From positions 310,001 to 374,000 of the forward strand of contig NZ_SHKR01000018.1 in the NCBI RefSeq assembly GCF_004217145.1: a stretch of DNA of 64,000 nucleotides, read 5' to 3'. Position numbers and translations under genes: made by a program. A model generated the notes under the pieces. That model worked only from the letters and a program-made list of their open reading frames with translations. It had not been told where the DNA came from and ran no database searches. Shown in pieces: positions 17,008 to 25,257 of this stretch. Position 1 is the first letter of the stretch. The number at the start of each line of letters is the position of its first letter. The stretch comes from Kribbella rubisoli. GTDB lineage: Bacteria > Actinomycetota > Actinomycetes > Propionibacteriales > Kribbellaceae.

Positions 17008-17124
17008 GGTCGTCTCCTCGAGCAGTGGTTGATGATTCGACGATCCGCCGGGGCGGACCCGATCGCCCCTGGGCAAATACCTGGCCTATCCACGTGCTGG
17101 CTCTGCCGGCCCAATGCCCCGCGC

Positions 17125-17134
17125 GGACCAGGGA
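17125..17134 (+). promoter_or_regulatory. Recurrent GGACCAGGGA element upstream of a Usp gene
   Basis: GGACCAGGGA lies about 90 bases before the Usp start at 17223. The core GGACCAGGG recurs at 20894, 25142, 34078 and, inverted, at 32447. Each copy lies 40-110 bases upstream of a gene or gene remnant. It is followed here by CCAGTGAGTCTCCCTGGTG, which resembles the CCAGTG palindrome. Confidence 0.45.
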
Positions 17135-17222
17135 CGCTGGCCAGTGAGTCTCCCTGGTGTGATGCGGCGGCTCTGACGCGAGAGTTGAGGGCATCGAGAG
17201 AAATCGCATTGGGAGGCGTCGG

Positions 17223-18095
17223 ATGAAGCTCTTTCGCGGTGGACAGACGGCAAGCGCCGTACCCGCGACCGCGGTTGCAGGACCGGATCACGGTCCGGTG
17301 ATCGTCCTGGTCAAGGGCACCGAGGACAGCAAGGACGCGGTGGAATGGGCCGCTGCCGAGGCTGCAGCGCGGCAGTCCGAGCTCCGGATCGTGCATGCGT
17401 TCCGGTGGGCCCGCGTACTCGACCCGTTCGGCAACACGACCGTCGACCCACGAGTCCGCGAGGCCGCCGAGAAGGTCGTCGAGGTCGCGGAGCGCAGGGC
17501 GCGGACCATCGCGTCCGGCCTGCGGACCAGCACCATCGTCTTCCCCGGCAAGCCAGCCGCCGCTCTGGCCAGCGCGGCCGAAGACGGCGGCCGGCAGAGC
17601 CTTCTGGTCGTCGAGCACGACCATCGCTCCGGCCGCCGCTCCTGGATCCGCGGGCTGTCGCGCCGTACGACGAACTCCGTGGCCGTGATCGGGCTGACCT
17701 CCCCGTACGCGCCAGGATCGTCGGCCGGCCGCGTGGTCGTGGGCGTCGACGGGAACGGCGGTCCGCAGGCAGCCCTTGGCTTCGCGTTCCGGGCAGCTCG
17801 CCGCCGCGGCACCGGCCTGACCGTCGTCCATGCCACGTCCTTCGACCGGCGCGCCGACATCGAGGACACCGTCGGTGTCTGGCAGATGGCCTACCCCGAG
17901 GTCGACGTCCGGTGGACCGTCACCAGCGGGCCGGCCGACTCCGCGATCCTGGCCGAATCCGCGGCGGCAGCCCTGACCGTCATCGGCTCCACGACCCACG
18001 GATGGCTCCGGCGACTGCTGTACGGATCCACCGCCTGCACGGTTCAGCGGTTGGCTCGCGGTCCGGTTGTCGTTGTGGGGACAGACGCCGCCTGA
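17223..18095 (+). CDS. Tandem-domain universal stress protein
   Basis: 290 residues with two Usp domains. Domain 1 (VIVLVKGTEDSKDAVEWAA to SRRTTNSVAVIGL) has lost the usual glycine-rich nucleotide signature. Domain 2 (GRVVVGVDGNGGPQAALGFA to the end) keeps GSTTHGWLRRLLYGSTACTV, close to the ATP-binding signature, and VVVVGTDAA. The ORF starts with ATG 17223 behind GGGAGGCG. The decayed piece at 56382-56562 is most similar to the middle of domain 2 of this gene (GVWQMAYPEVDVRW). Its position between a phosphoribosyltransferase and a LAL regulator suggests a stress regulon. Confidence 0.87.
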   Translation: MKLFRGGQTASAVPATAVAGPDHGPVIVLVKGTEDSKDAVEWAAAEAAARQSELRIVHAFRWARVLDPFGNTTVDPRVREAAEKVVEVAERRARTIASGLRTSTIVFPGKPAAALASAAEDGGRQSLLVVEHDHRSGRRSWIRGLSRRTTNSVAVIGLTSPYAPGSSAGRVVVGVDGNGGPQAALGFAFRAARRRGTGLTVVHATSFDRRADIEDTVGVWQMAYPEVDVRWTVTSGPADSAILAESAAAALTVIGSTTHGWLRRLLYGSTACTVQRLARGPVVVVGTDAA

Positions 18096-18147
18096 GCGTT
18101 GCGCGGTCTCACCTGCGGGTGCAAACCTGACCACAGTGGGGGTGACG

Positions 18148-20874
18148 ATGGCCGACAGCGAACTACGCGGGCGGGACAGAGAGCGCGCCGTACTGGAACA
18201 GCTGGTCGAAGCCGCCCGGAGCGGCCACAGCGATGCGCTCGTCCTGCATGGCGAACCCGGCATCGGCAAGTCCGCGCTGCTCGACATGCTGGCCGGCCGG
18301 CTCCAGGGATTCCACGTCACCCGGGCCGTAGGCGTCGAGTCCGAGATGGAACTCGCGTACGCCGGCCTGCATCAGCTCTGCCAGCCGTTCCTCGACCACC
18401 TCAACCGGATCCCGCCGCCCCAACAAGCAGCCCTCGGTACGGCGTTCGGCCTCGTCAGCGGGACGACCCCGGACCGGTTCCTGACCGGGCTCGCCGTACT
18501 CAACCTGCTCTCCGATGCTGCCGCCAAGCAGCCGGTCGTCTGCATCGTCGACGACGCGCAATGGCTCGACCGGATGTCCGCGCGGATCCTCGCCTTCGTC
18601 GCGCGCCGGCTGGGCGCCGAGTCGGTGGTGATGATCTTCGCGGTCCGCGACGGCGTCGAGCACGAACTGACCGGGCTGACCGAGCTCGAGATCCGCGGCC
18701 TCGACGACGCCGACGCCCGTGCCCTGCTCGACTCCGTGCTGCCCGGGCCGATCGATCCGCGGGTGCGCGACCGGATCGTCGCCGAGACGCGCGGCAACCC
18801 GCTGGCGCTGCTCGAACTCCCTCTGGCACGCAGCGCGGCCGAGCTTGCCGACGACCGCAGTACCGAAGCCCTCGCCAGCCGGATCGAGGACAGTTTCGTC
18901 CGACGGCTCGAGGCCCTGCCCGTCGACACGCGTCTGCTCATGCTCACCGCGGCGGCCGAGCCGCTCGGCAACCCGACATTACTGTGGCGGGCGGCGGAGC
19001 AGCTGGGGCTGGGCGCGGATCCGGCAGCTGCGGCTGTCGAGTCGGGGCTGATCACCTTCGGCCGGCACATTCAGTTCCGGCATCCGCTGGTTCGGTCCGC
19101 GGCGTACCGGATGGCGTCGCCGCAGGATCGGCAGGCCGTCCACCAGGCGCTCGCCGACGTCACCGACCCGGAGCTGGATCCGGACCGCCGCGCCTGGCAC
19201 CGCGCGCAGGCAACGATGCGCCCCGACGAGGACGTCGCCGCCGACCTCGAACGATCCGCCGAACGCGCGCAGGCCCGCGGCGGCTTCTTCGCCGCCGGCG
19301 CGTTCCTCGAACGCTCAGCCGAACTGACCCTGGACCCCGCCAGGCGCTCTCAACGGCTGCTCGCCGCGGCGACGGCGAAACGCAGTGCAGGCGCCCTGGA
19401 TGCCGCGCTCGACCTGCTCGGCGGAGTGGCCGAAGGACCGCCCGACCCGCTGCTGACCGCCGCCGCTGAGCGGCTCCGTGGCGAGATCGCCTTCGACCAG
19501 GGCCAAGCCCGTCTGGCTGCCCGCACTCTGCTCAGCGCAGCCAGACAACTGGACCCGATCGATGCCCGCCAAGCCCGGATCACTTACCTGGAAGCGATGT
19601 CGGCCGCGATGTGGGCCAGCGGACCAGATGCGCCTGGCATCCTCGCCTTAGCCGCCGCGGCCGCTCCTCCCCCGGCCGAGTCCAAACCACCCGCCGATCT
19701 GTTGCTCCAGGCCCTCGCCCTGCGCTTCACCGCCGGGTATGCCGCTGCGGCGCCCAAGCTGACCGCCGCGCTCGCGAGTGCCCGCACGGCAGAGCTCGAC
19801 ACCAACGACGTCGGCAGCTGGCTCTGGCTGGCCGGCAACCGTGCGAGCGGCATCATCGCGATCGAGGTCTGGGATCTCGAGACCGCCCTGCAGCTCGCCG
19901 ACCGGCAGGACCGGATGGCCCGTCAGACGGGCGCGCTGCTGCAGTTGCAGTTCGCGCTGAACTTCCGCGCCAATCTGCAGTGCCTCGCGGGGAATCTGCC
20001 GGTGGTCGCGGGTTTCGTCGACGAGGCCCGTCAGATCGCGGCTGCGACCAGCACCCCGCAGATCGAGTACGGCGGCGTGCTGCTCGAGGCATTTCGTGGC
20101 AACGAGGTTTCTGCGGGCCGCCTGATCGAGGCGACCATTCGCACGGCGACCGCGCGGAGCCAGGGGCGGATGGCGGCGTTCGCGACGTACGCGAAGGCCG
20201 TTCTGCACAACGGATTGGGGCGCTACGAGACCGCCCGCGACGCGGCCGCTCGCGTCTTCGAGCAGGACGTCATCGGATACGGCGTCCTGGCCGCCAGCGA
20301 ACTCGCTGAAGCCGCGTCCCGCACCGGCGACACCAAGCTCGTCGAGTCCGTCCTGACCTGGCTCGGTGTCCGCACGACCGCCGTACCCACCGATTGGAGC
20401 ATCGGGATCGAGGCGCGCGTCCGGGCCCTCCTCGAGTCCGACGAGTCCGCCTACGAGCAGTCGATCGAGTGCCTCAGCCGGACCGGCCTCCGAGTCGAGA
20501 CAGCGCGCTCACACCTGCTGTACGGAGAATGGCTGCGGCGCGAGGGGCGCCGCGTCGACGGGCGCGAGCAGCTACGGATCGCCCACGACCAGCTGACCGA
20601 GATGGGACTCGAAGCCTTCGCCGAACGCGCCCGCCACGAGCTTCTGGCCACCGGTGAGACGGTGCGCAAACGCCGGCCGGAAACGAGCAACGACCTCACC
20701 GCGCAGGAGGCGCAGATCGCCGGCCTGGCGCGCGAAGGGCACACCAATCCGGAGATCGCGGCGCAGCTGTACATCAGCCCGCGGACGGTCGAGTGGCACC
20801 TTCGGAAGACGTTCTCCAAGCTCGGCATCACCTCGCGGCGCCAGCTCGGAGCCGCCTTGGACCGCGCCGGCTGA
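18148..20874 (+). CDS. LuxR-family LAL-type transcriptional regulator
   Basis: 908 residues. The N-terminal AAA/STAND ATPase has Walker A GEPGIGKSALL and Walker B VVCIVDDAQWLD, then a helical repeat region. The C-terminal LuxR helix-turn-helix reads DLTAQEAQIAGLAREGHTNP, AAQLYISPRTVEWHLRKTFS and KLGITSRRQLG. LAL proteins are large ATP-dependent activators, often needing a ligand. Two paralogues with the same layout are at 26327 and 35743. ATG 18148 has GTGGGGGTG upstream. The gene starts 52 bases after the Usp gene and may be read with it. The target is unknown. Confidence 0.9.
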   Translation: MADSELRGRDRERAVLEQLVEAARSGHSDALVLHGEPGIGKSALLDMLAGRLQGFHVTRAVGVESEMELAYAGLHQLCQPFLDHLNRIPPPQQAALGTAFGLVSGTTPDRFLTGLAVLNLLSDAAAKQPVVCIVDDAQWLDRMSARILAFVARRLGAESVVMIFAVRDGVEHELTGLTELEIRGLDDADARALLDSVLPGPIDPRVRDRIVAETRGNPLALLELPLARSAAELADDRSTEALASRIEDSFVRRLEALPVDTRLLMLTAAAEPLGNPTLLWRAAEQLGLGADPAAAAVESGLITFGRHIQFRHPLVRSAAYRMASPQDRQAVHQALADVTDPELDPDRRAWHRAQATMRPDEDVAADLERSAERAQARGGFFAAGAFLERSAELTLDPARRSQRLLAAATAKRSAGALDAALDLLGGVAEGPPDPLLTAAAERLRGEIAFDQGQARLAARTLLSAARQLDPIDARQARITYLEAMSAAMWASGPDAPGILALAAAAAPPPAESKPPADLLLQALALRFTAGYAAAAPKLTAALASARTAELDTNDVGSWLWLAGNRASGIIAIEVWDLETALQLADRQDRMARQTGALLQLQFALNFRANLQCLAGNLPVVAGFVDEARQIAAATSTPQIEYGGVLLEAFRGNEVSAGRLIEATIRTATARSQGRMAAFATYAKAVLHNGLGRYETARDAAARVFEQDVIGYGVLAASELAEAASRTGDTKLVESVLTWLGVRTTAVPTDWSIGIEARVRALLESDESAYEQSIECLSRTGLRVETARSHLLYGEWLRREGRRVDGREQLRIAHDQLTEMGLEAFAERARHELLATGETVRKRRPETSNDLTAQEAQIAGLAREGHTNPEIAAQLYISPRTVEWHLRKTFSKLGITSRRQLGAALDRAG

Positions 20875-20893
20875 TGCACGGACGCTGAGGTCG

Positions 20894-20903
20894 GGACCAG
20901 GGA
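20894..20903 (+). promoter_or_regulatory. GGACCAGGGA element upstream of a VOC gene
   Basis: GGACCAGGGA lies 67 bases before the VOC start at 20970 and has TCG before and TTCTCCC after it. It is one of five copies of the GGACCAGGG core noted in the window. Confidence 0.4.
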
Positions 20904-20969
20904 TTCTCCCGGACGCGACGACGGCCGGGTCCGGCGACGATCGAAGTACATCGTCGAAGGAGTTCTTCC

Positions 20970-21338
20970 ATGCAGACCAGACTCGAGGCCGTCGTCGTAC
21001 CGGTGTCCGATGCGGATCGGTCCCGGCACTTCTACCGCGCCCTCGGCTTCCGGCTCGACCTCGACGTGACGACCGGCGACGGCTCCCGCGTCGTACGACT
21101 GACGCCGCCCGGTTCGACCTGCTCGATCATGTTCGGGAGTGGGATCACCACGGCCGGTCCCTGCTGCATCTTGCTGACCGTGCCGGACATCGAAGCGGCC
21201 CGCGCCGAACTCGTCGCGCGCGGTGCTGCGCCCGGTCCTGTCCGGGAGGTGCCGACCGGCGTCCGCGCGGTCTCCTTCCTCGATCCAGATGAGAACGAGT
21301 GGCTACTGGTGGAAAGCATGCCCCTGAACCGACCATAG
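20970..21338 (+). CDS. VOC superfamily protein (glyoxalase-like)
   Basis: 122 residues. Two beta-alpha-beta-beta-beta units are visible: RLEAVVVPVSDADRSRHFYR and FYRALGFRLDLDVTTGDGSR, then CCILLTVPDIEAARAELVAR and RAVSFLDPDENEWLLVES. The second-half Glu of the metal site may be the one in NEWLLVES, but the usual first His is replaced by Glu or Val (LEAVVVPV), so metal binding is uncertain. ATG 20970 follows GAAGGAG. A second VOC gene follows after four bases; the two are probably co-transcribed. Confidence 0.82.
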   Translation: MQTRLEAVVVPVSDADRSRHFYRALGFRLDLDVTTGDGSRVVRLTPPGSTCSIMFGSGITTAGPCCILLTVPDIEAARAELVARGAAPGPVREVPTGVRAVSFLDPDENEWLLVESMPLNRP

Positions 21339-21342
21339 GTTC

Positions 21343-21735
21343 ATGCCCGCGCTCGACAACTTCTCGCATGTGTCACTGACCGTCTCCGATCCGGGACGGA
21401 GCGCCCGGTTCTACAACAAGGTGCTCGGCACCGAGACCGTCAGGTCGTTCGGCGGAAACGCCGGCGAACGGCTGGAGATCGTGGCCCGCGGCAACATGAT
21501 GCTCGCCCTGCGCGATCATCCGGAGACGCCGGACCAGAGCTTCGATCCGTGCCGGATCGGCCTCGACCATGTCGCGTTGCAGGTCCCGTCCCGGGACGAG
21601 TTGGAGGCGTGGCATGCCAGCCTGCTGGCCGAGGGCGTCACGTGCTCGGCGATCGAGCCGAGTCCATTCGGCCTGCACCTCAACCTCAAGGACCCCGATG
21701 GGATCGCGATCGAGCTCTTCACGCCTTCGCCGTGA
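21343..21735 (+). CDS. VOC superfamily protein (glyoxalase/dioxygenase-like)
   Basis: 130 residues starting MPALDNFSHVSLTVSDPGRS. Likely metal ligands are His9 in SHVSLTVSD, the His in GLDHVALQVPSRDELEAW and Glu in DGIAIELFTP, the pattern expected of glyoxalase-like enzymes. It lies four bases downstream of another VOC gene. Its 3' end overlaps the convergent alpha/beta hydrolase gene by 17 bases. The substrate is unknown. Confidence 0.85.
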   Translation: MPALDNFSHVSLTVSDPGRSARFYNKVLGTETVRSFGGNAGERLEIVARGNMMLALRDHPETPDQSFDPCRIGLDHVALQVPSRDELEAWHASLLAEGVTCSAIEPSPFGLHLNLKDPDGIAIELFTPSP

Positions 21736-22528
21736 TCGCCTCGATCACCGTACCGGCGTACTGCTCGGGGGCTTCCTCCCAGATGAAGTGGCCGGAGTCG
21801 ACCGCTACCAGGCGGCTGTTGGGCAGGCGGGCGTCGAGGAACTCCGCGTTGGACAGCGGTACGACGCGATCGTGGCGGCCGTTGATGAGCGTGACCGGCG
21901 TGGTGATCGTCGGCAGGAGGTCACGGAGCTCGGGCAGCTCTTGTGGATAACGGCGTACGTAGCGCATCGACTCGACAAAGCGGTCGCCTTGGTACGACGC
22001 GACGTAGTCGGCGCGGATCTCCTCGGGAACCTCCGCCGCGATCCCGTCGACCGCCACGTTGACGATCACGCTCGGGTCGATCTTGCGGTACTTGCCGAGG
22101 TCCGGGTCGACAACCCAAGAAGCCAGCGGCTCACCGAGCTCGAGCGGGACCGAGGCGGCGCCGGTGCCGACGATCAGACCGGCGATCCGCTCGGGCTGTT
22201 GTGCGGCTGCGAAGAGAGCAGCGGCGGTGCCGACGTCCGGGGCAACGATGTACGGCTGGTCCAGGTCCGCGGCGGCGATGACCTTGGTCAGGAAATCACC
22301 CATCGCTCGCGGGGACATCAAGTCGTCGCGGCCCTCGGACGCTCCGAAACCGGGCAGGTCGATCGCGAACAGGCGGGCGTGCTCGGCGAGCGTCGTCCAT
22401 ACCGACGAGAACGCGTAGAGGCTCTCCGGCCACGGGCTCGTCAGCAGCACGGTGGTGTCGTGCGGTTCGCCGGTGTCGGCGTACCTGATCTGCACACCGT
22501 CGACGATGCGGAACTGGGTCTTGATCAC
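21719..22528 (-). CDS. Alpha/beta hydrolase, Asp-nucleophile type
   Basis: 269 residues. The core shows IDLPGFGASEGRDDLMSPRA, VAPDVGTAAALFAAA at the nucleophile elbow, with Asp where serine hydrolases have Ser, and LINGRHDRVVPLSNAEFLDA. The catalytic His lies in VAVDSGHFIWEEAPEQYA. An Asp nucleophile suggests an epoxide hydrolase or dehalogenase type of reaction. A decayed close relative is at 33238-34052. ATG 22528 lies 78 bases from a CCAGTG...CACCGG palindrome at 22606. It overlaps the VOC gene's 3' end. Confidence 0.85.
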   Translation of the reverse strand: MIKTQFRIVDGVQIRYADTGEPHDTTVLLTSPWPESLYAFSSVWTTLAEHARLFAIDLPGFGASEGRDDLMSPRAMGDFLTKVIAAADLDQPYIVAPDVGTAAALFAAAQQPERIAGLIVGTGAASVPLELGEPLASWVVDPDLGKYRKIDPSVIVNVAVDGIAAEVPEEIRADYVASYQGDRFVESMRYVRRYPQELPELRDLLPTITTPVTLINGRHDRVVPLSNAEFLDARLPNSRLVAVDSGHFIWEEAPEQYAGTVIEAITAKA

Positions 22529-22605
22529 GGCCGGCTTCCTTCCGGGCTACGGCGCACGGGATTGTGCGCTGTCTCCACGCTCGCCCCATTGCCGGTCGTT
22601 TCGCG

Positions 22606-22621
22606 CCAGTGACTTCACCGG
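22606..22621. promoter_or_regulatory. Palindrome CCAGTG-N4-CACCGG upstream of the hydrolase
   Basis: CCAGTGACTTCACCGG lies 78 bases before ATG 22528. It matches the sites at 13770 and 25115 with one mismatch in the right arm. Confidence 0.45.
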
Positions 22622-22636
22622 TCCGAGGCCCGGGTT

Positions 22637-22963
22637 TCAGGTCAGGCTCTCGAGCCTCTGCCGTGCGGCGGTCAGGTGGCCGGCGGACTCATCGAGATGG
22701 TCCGAAGCGGCCTTCAAGCCGGCCTCGGCTTCGGCCAGGCGGTCCGCTCGTTCGCCCTCGGCCTGCGCCCGCATCACCTCGGCGAACTCAGCCAGCCCGA
22801 ACGAGCGCATCAACAGAGTCGCGGTCGACATCAGACTGCGCAGCTCATGAAACTCCGCGACCAGCATCTTCGCGGCCACATCGTCGGCCGCACGGTGACG
22901 CAGGACCTCAACCGCCTGCCGCAACGCCGCGCCCGCCTCCTGCAGCGAGTCTTCCGCGCTCAT
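22637..22963 (-). CDS. Small helical protein of unknown function
   Basis: 108 residues, rich in Ala, Glu and Arg and almost certainly all helical with coiled-coil character (AGAALRQAVEVLRHRAADD, MRAQAEGERADRLAEAEAG and AASDHLDESAGHLTAARQRL). ATG 22963 has GGGAGGCGG upstream and is preferred over the longer start at 22996. I do not recognise a family. It is followed on the same strand by the alpha/beta hydrolase gene. Confidence 0.6.
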   Translation of the reverse strand: MSAEDSLQEAGAALRQAVEVLRHRAADDVAAKMLVAEFHELRSLMSTATLLMRSFGLAEFAEVMRAQAEGERADRLAEAEAGLKAASDHLDESAGHLTAARQRLESLT

Positions 22964-23064
22964 CGCCACCGGCCGCCTCCCTCTCGTCAGCATCACTCAC
23001 GGTGCAAGGCCTGTTACCCCACCAGACAACACGCCCCCACGCAAGCAGTTGACCAGAATTGCGA

Positions 23065-23262
23065 CTACACCAGCCCCCGCAGCCGCTGCTTGGCGCCGCG
23101 TTCGACGAACAGCGGCACAAAGTCGCGGATCGGCACCTCCTCGAACTCGGGGCGGGCCTCGCTCACCATCTGAGCCACCTTGTCCACTGCGACGCTGGGA
23201 AACGCCTTGGCGAGCCGGTCGACAACCTCACCGATTGCACGGTCCTCATCCGCACTGTTCAT
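23065..23262 (-). CDS. Small three-helix-bundle-like protein
   Basis: 65 residues: NSADEDRAIGEVVDRLAKAF, VAVDKVAQMVSEARPEFEEV and RDFVPLFVERGAKQRLRGLV. The pattern matches short actinobacterial proteins annotated as three-helix-bundle dimerisation domains. The start at 23262 is chosen because MNSADED matches the usual N-terminus; upstream there is only a weak GTGGGGG. The function is unknown. Confidence 0.65.
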   Translation of the reverse strand: MNSADEDRAIGEVVDRLAKAFPSVAVDKVAQMVSEARPEFEEVPIRDFVPLFVERGAKQRLRGLV

Positions 23263-23314
23263 ACCCCCACGATGGCCGCCGACCATCCCGCACACAACCC
23301 CGTCCAACATTCGA

Positions 23315-23512
23315 CTACCCGGAGAAGTGCGTCAGGGCCACCGACTCGACCGAGAGCCAAGGAGCCAGCGGGAGGTCCGCCACTATGGCGTCCAACTGCT
23401 CGGCGTCGCGGACCTGCCACAACGACAGACCCCGCCCGGTGCCCGGAAGTCGCCACAGACAAAGCAGAAGACCCTGCTCGGCCAGCCTTAGCGAGTGGCT
23501 GCCTTCCCGCGC
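23315..23512 (-). pseudogene. C-terminal remnant of a muconolactone-isomerase-like protein
   Basis: One minus frame reads LAEQGLLLCLWRLPGTG, GLSLWQVRDAEQLDAIVADL and PLAPWLSVESVALTHFSG, then TAG. This matches the C-terminal two thirds of muconolactone delta-isomerase-like proteins. A stop (TAG) lies just upstream and no start codon with a ribosome site is present, so the N-terminal third is lost. The enzyme family isomerises muconolactone in the beta-ketoadipate pathway; this copy cannot be functional as it stands. Confidence 0.6.
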
Positions 23513-23538
23513 CTACATCTTCTCGACCTCGTCAGCAG

Positions 23539-23798
23539 TTATCCCTCGGGAACAGTCACGATCAAAGTCGAGAGGAACTCGGCACCCGACGGCCCCGGCA
23601 GCGGAGTCCCCGGGAACGGGTCATGCGGGTGCGGACCGAGGGGCGTGACCTGGTCCGGCAGGTCATCAGGCGCTTCCGGATCGTCTCGGAGTACAGCTCG
23701 ATCGACTCGCCGTTGGCCCTCCAGTGCCGGACCAACTGCCAGCCGGCCGGAGCACTCCACGGTTCGCCACCTTCCGCCGTTCTCAGGAGGTAGTCCAT
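23539..23798 (-). pseudogene. Frameshifted small gene of unknown function
   Basis: ATG 23798, with AGGAGGTAG-like bases on the opposite strand only, opens MDYLLRTAEGGEPWSAPAGW and QLVRHWRANGESIELYSETI. A one-base change near 23672 is needed to continue as EAPDDLPDQVTPLGPHPHDP and PLPGPSGAEFLSTLIVTVPE. Both halves look like real protein and neither continues sensibly in its own frame. The family is not recognised. Confidence 0.5.
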
Positions 23799-23844
23799 GC
23801 ATCGCTGCTTCCTGGTCTCATCGTCACCGACGCGCGGCCGGTCG

Positions 23845-24684
23845 TCACGCAGTGAGGAAGACGTCGACGTCGTGGGCGAATTCGGTGTGTAGCTGGAACA
23901 AGAACCCGTGGGCCGCGTCCTGGTAGATCTTCAGCTGCGCCTGCGGGATCAGCCCGGCGAGGAGGTACGAGAAGTGCGGGAGGATCATCGGATCGCTGTC
24001 GCCGTTGGCCACGAACACGGGCATGCCTAGCGCGCTGACCCGCTGTAGTTGGCCGTGGTCCGGGATGCCCCACTCGCACACCGCGTCGTACTGCGCCTGC
24101 CGGGTCTGCCAGGTGGTCTGCGTATCGCGATCGTCGCGCCTCGCCGTCAGCCGCCCGAGAGTCTCCAGACCCGCTTGCCGGCTTGCGGCCGAGCCGGTGA
24201 AGAAGACGCCGCGGTACCCGTCCGGGTTCAGCGCCGGCTGACCCACCGCCGCGATCACGTCGGGAGCCCAGCCGTGCATTCCCGCGGCGCCCCGCGGCGC
24301 GGACGACGCGAGTACGAGACGACGTACGAGCGCCGGCCTGGTCAGCGCGATCTCCTGTGCGACGAAACTCCCGATCGAGAAGCCGAGCAGGTCGACCGAG
24401 TCGAGTTCGAGGGCCTCGATAAACGCGATGGCATCACGCGCCATCTGCGCGAAGGTACTCGGCGTCGTACCGGTCGATCCGCCGACGCCGGCGTTGTCGA
24501 ACGTCACGACTCTCCGGCCGCTCGCCAACGCGTCGATCAACGCGGGATCCCAGTTGTCGAGATTGCCGCGGAAATGCTGCAGGAGAACGAGAACCGGCGT
24601 ACCCGCTCCTGTCTCGCGATAGGCGTAGTCGATCCCGTTCGCGGCGTGGATCGTTTGCGTAGGAGTCTCCAGGTATGACTTCAC
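23845..24684 (-). CDS. Alpha/beta hydrolase, Ser-nucleophile type
   Basis: 279 residues. Features are VVTFDNAGVGGSTGTTPSTF, the nucleophile elbow LLGFSIGSFVAQEIALTRPA (G-F-S-I-G), the acid in ANGDSDPMILPHFS and the His in DAAHGFLFQLHTEFA. The layout is that of small cytosolic esterases or non-haem haloperoxidase-like hydrolases. It lies seven bases downstream of the SnoaL-like gene, so the two form an operon. Confidence 0.88.
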   Translation of the reverse strand: MKSYLETPTQTIHAANGIDYAYRETGAGTPVLVLLQHFRGNLDNWDPALIDALASGRRVVTFDNAGVGGSTGTTPSTFAQMARDAIAFIEALELDSVDLLGFSIGSFVAQEIALTRPALVRRLVLASSAPRGAAGMHGWAPDVIAAVGQPALNPDGYRGVFFTGSAASRQAGLETLGRLTARRDDRDTQTTWQTRQAQYDAVCEWGIPDHGQLQRVSALGMPVFVANGDSDPMILPHFSYLLAGLIPQAQLKIYQDAAHGFLFQLHTEFAHDVDVFLTA

Positions 24685-24690
24685 GGCGGC

Positions 24691-25080
24691 TCACTCCTCG
24701 GCGAGGTAGTGCTCGGCGTACGGCGTTCCGGCGAACTTCTCGTGCAACAGCCGCGAGAAGAACATCACCGAGCTGAGCGGCCGGTAGTTGACGACGATGT
24801 GCTGCACCTGACCGTCGTCGTTGAAGGTGAGCAGATGCACCGCCCCGAGCGGCTTGCCCTGAACGTCCGCGGTGTAGTCCTCGATGAAGCTGGAGTCGCC
24901 CCACGGTCCGACGAGGTCGAAGTCCTGCCGGTCGTACAGTTCGCGCGCCCCGCCGATGACAGCGAGAACCGCGTCTCGGCCTTGGACGACCCCGTCGAGT
25001 ATCGACCCTTCCAGGGTGACGTCGTCAGCCAGCTTGTCCACCCACTCCGGGCGGTAGTCCTTACTAGGAATGTTTGTCAT
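24691..25080 (-). CDS. SnoaL-like/NTF2-fold protein
   Basis: 129 residues. WVDKLADDVTLEGSILDGVV, the segment from GRDAVLAVIGGARELY on, VQGKPLGAVHLLTFNDDGQV and HIVVNYRPLSSVMFFS fit the cone-shaped NTF2/SnoaL fold. ATG 25080 is chosen because of GGGGGAAGG upstream and because the frame before it is not protein-like. A CCAGTG...CACTGG palindrome lies 35 bases upstream. It is followed by the alpha/beta hydrolase gene. The function is unknown; members include cyclases, isomerases and binding proteins. Confidence 0.8.
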   Translation of the reverse strand: MTNIPSKDYRPEWVDKLADDVTLEGSILDGVVQGRDAVLAVIGGARELYDRQDFDLVGPWGDSSFIEDYTADVQGKPLGAVHLLTFNDDGQVQHIVVNYRPLSSVMFFSRLLHEKFAGTPYAEHYLAEE

Positions 25081-25114
25081 GACGTCAGCCTTCCCCCGAT
25101 GCACGCCGATCGCG

Positions 25115-25130
25115 CCAGTGAAGGCACTGG
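25115..25130. promoter_or_regulatory. Palindrome CCAGTG-N4-CACTGG
   Basis: CCAGTGAAGGCACTGG has perfect six-base arms. It lies 35 bases from the SnoaL-like start (25080) and 128 bases before the HdeD-like gene, in a divergent promoter. It is the same site as at 13770 read on the other strand: both have TACACCAGTG, two bases, then TTCACTGG. Confidence 0.55.
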
Positions 25131-25141
25131 TGTAAGGCCCT

Positions 25142-25151
25142 GGACCAGGGG
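25142..25151 (+). promoter_or_regulatory. GGACCAGGGG element upstream of the HdeD-like gene
   Basis: GGACCAGGGG sits in CCCTGGACCAGGG, a near-perfect 13-base palindrome, about 107 bases before ATG 25258. It is one of the five GGACCAGGG copies. Confidence 0.45.
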
Positions 25152-25257
25152 TGCGGCCAGGGGCGCACCCTGGCTCATCCGTGCGCCCGGAACCGAGAAC
25201 CTCGAGGTAGCGGCACCACCCGGTACCGCGAGACCCAATCGGAGTACGGAGCACATC

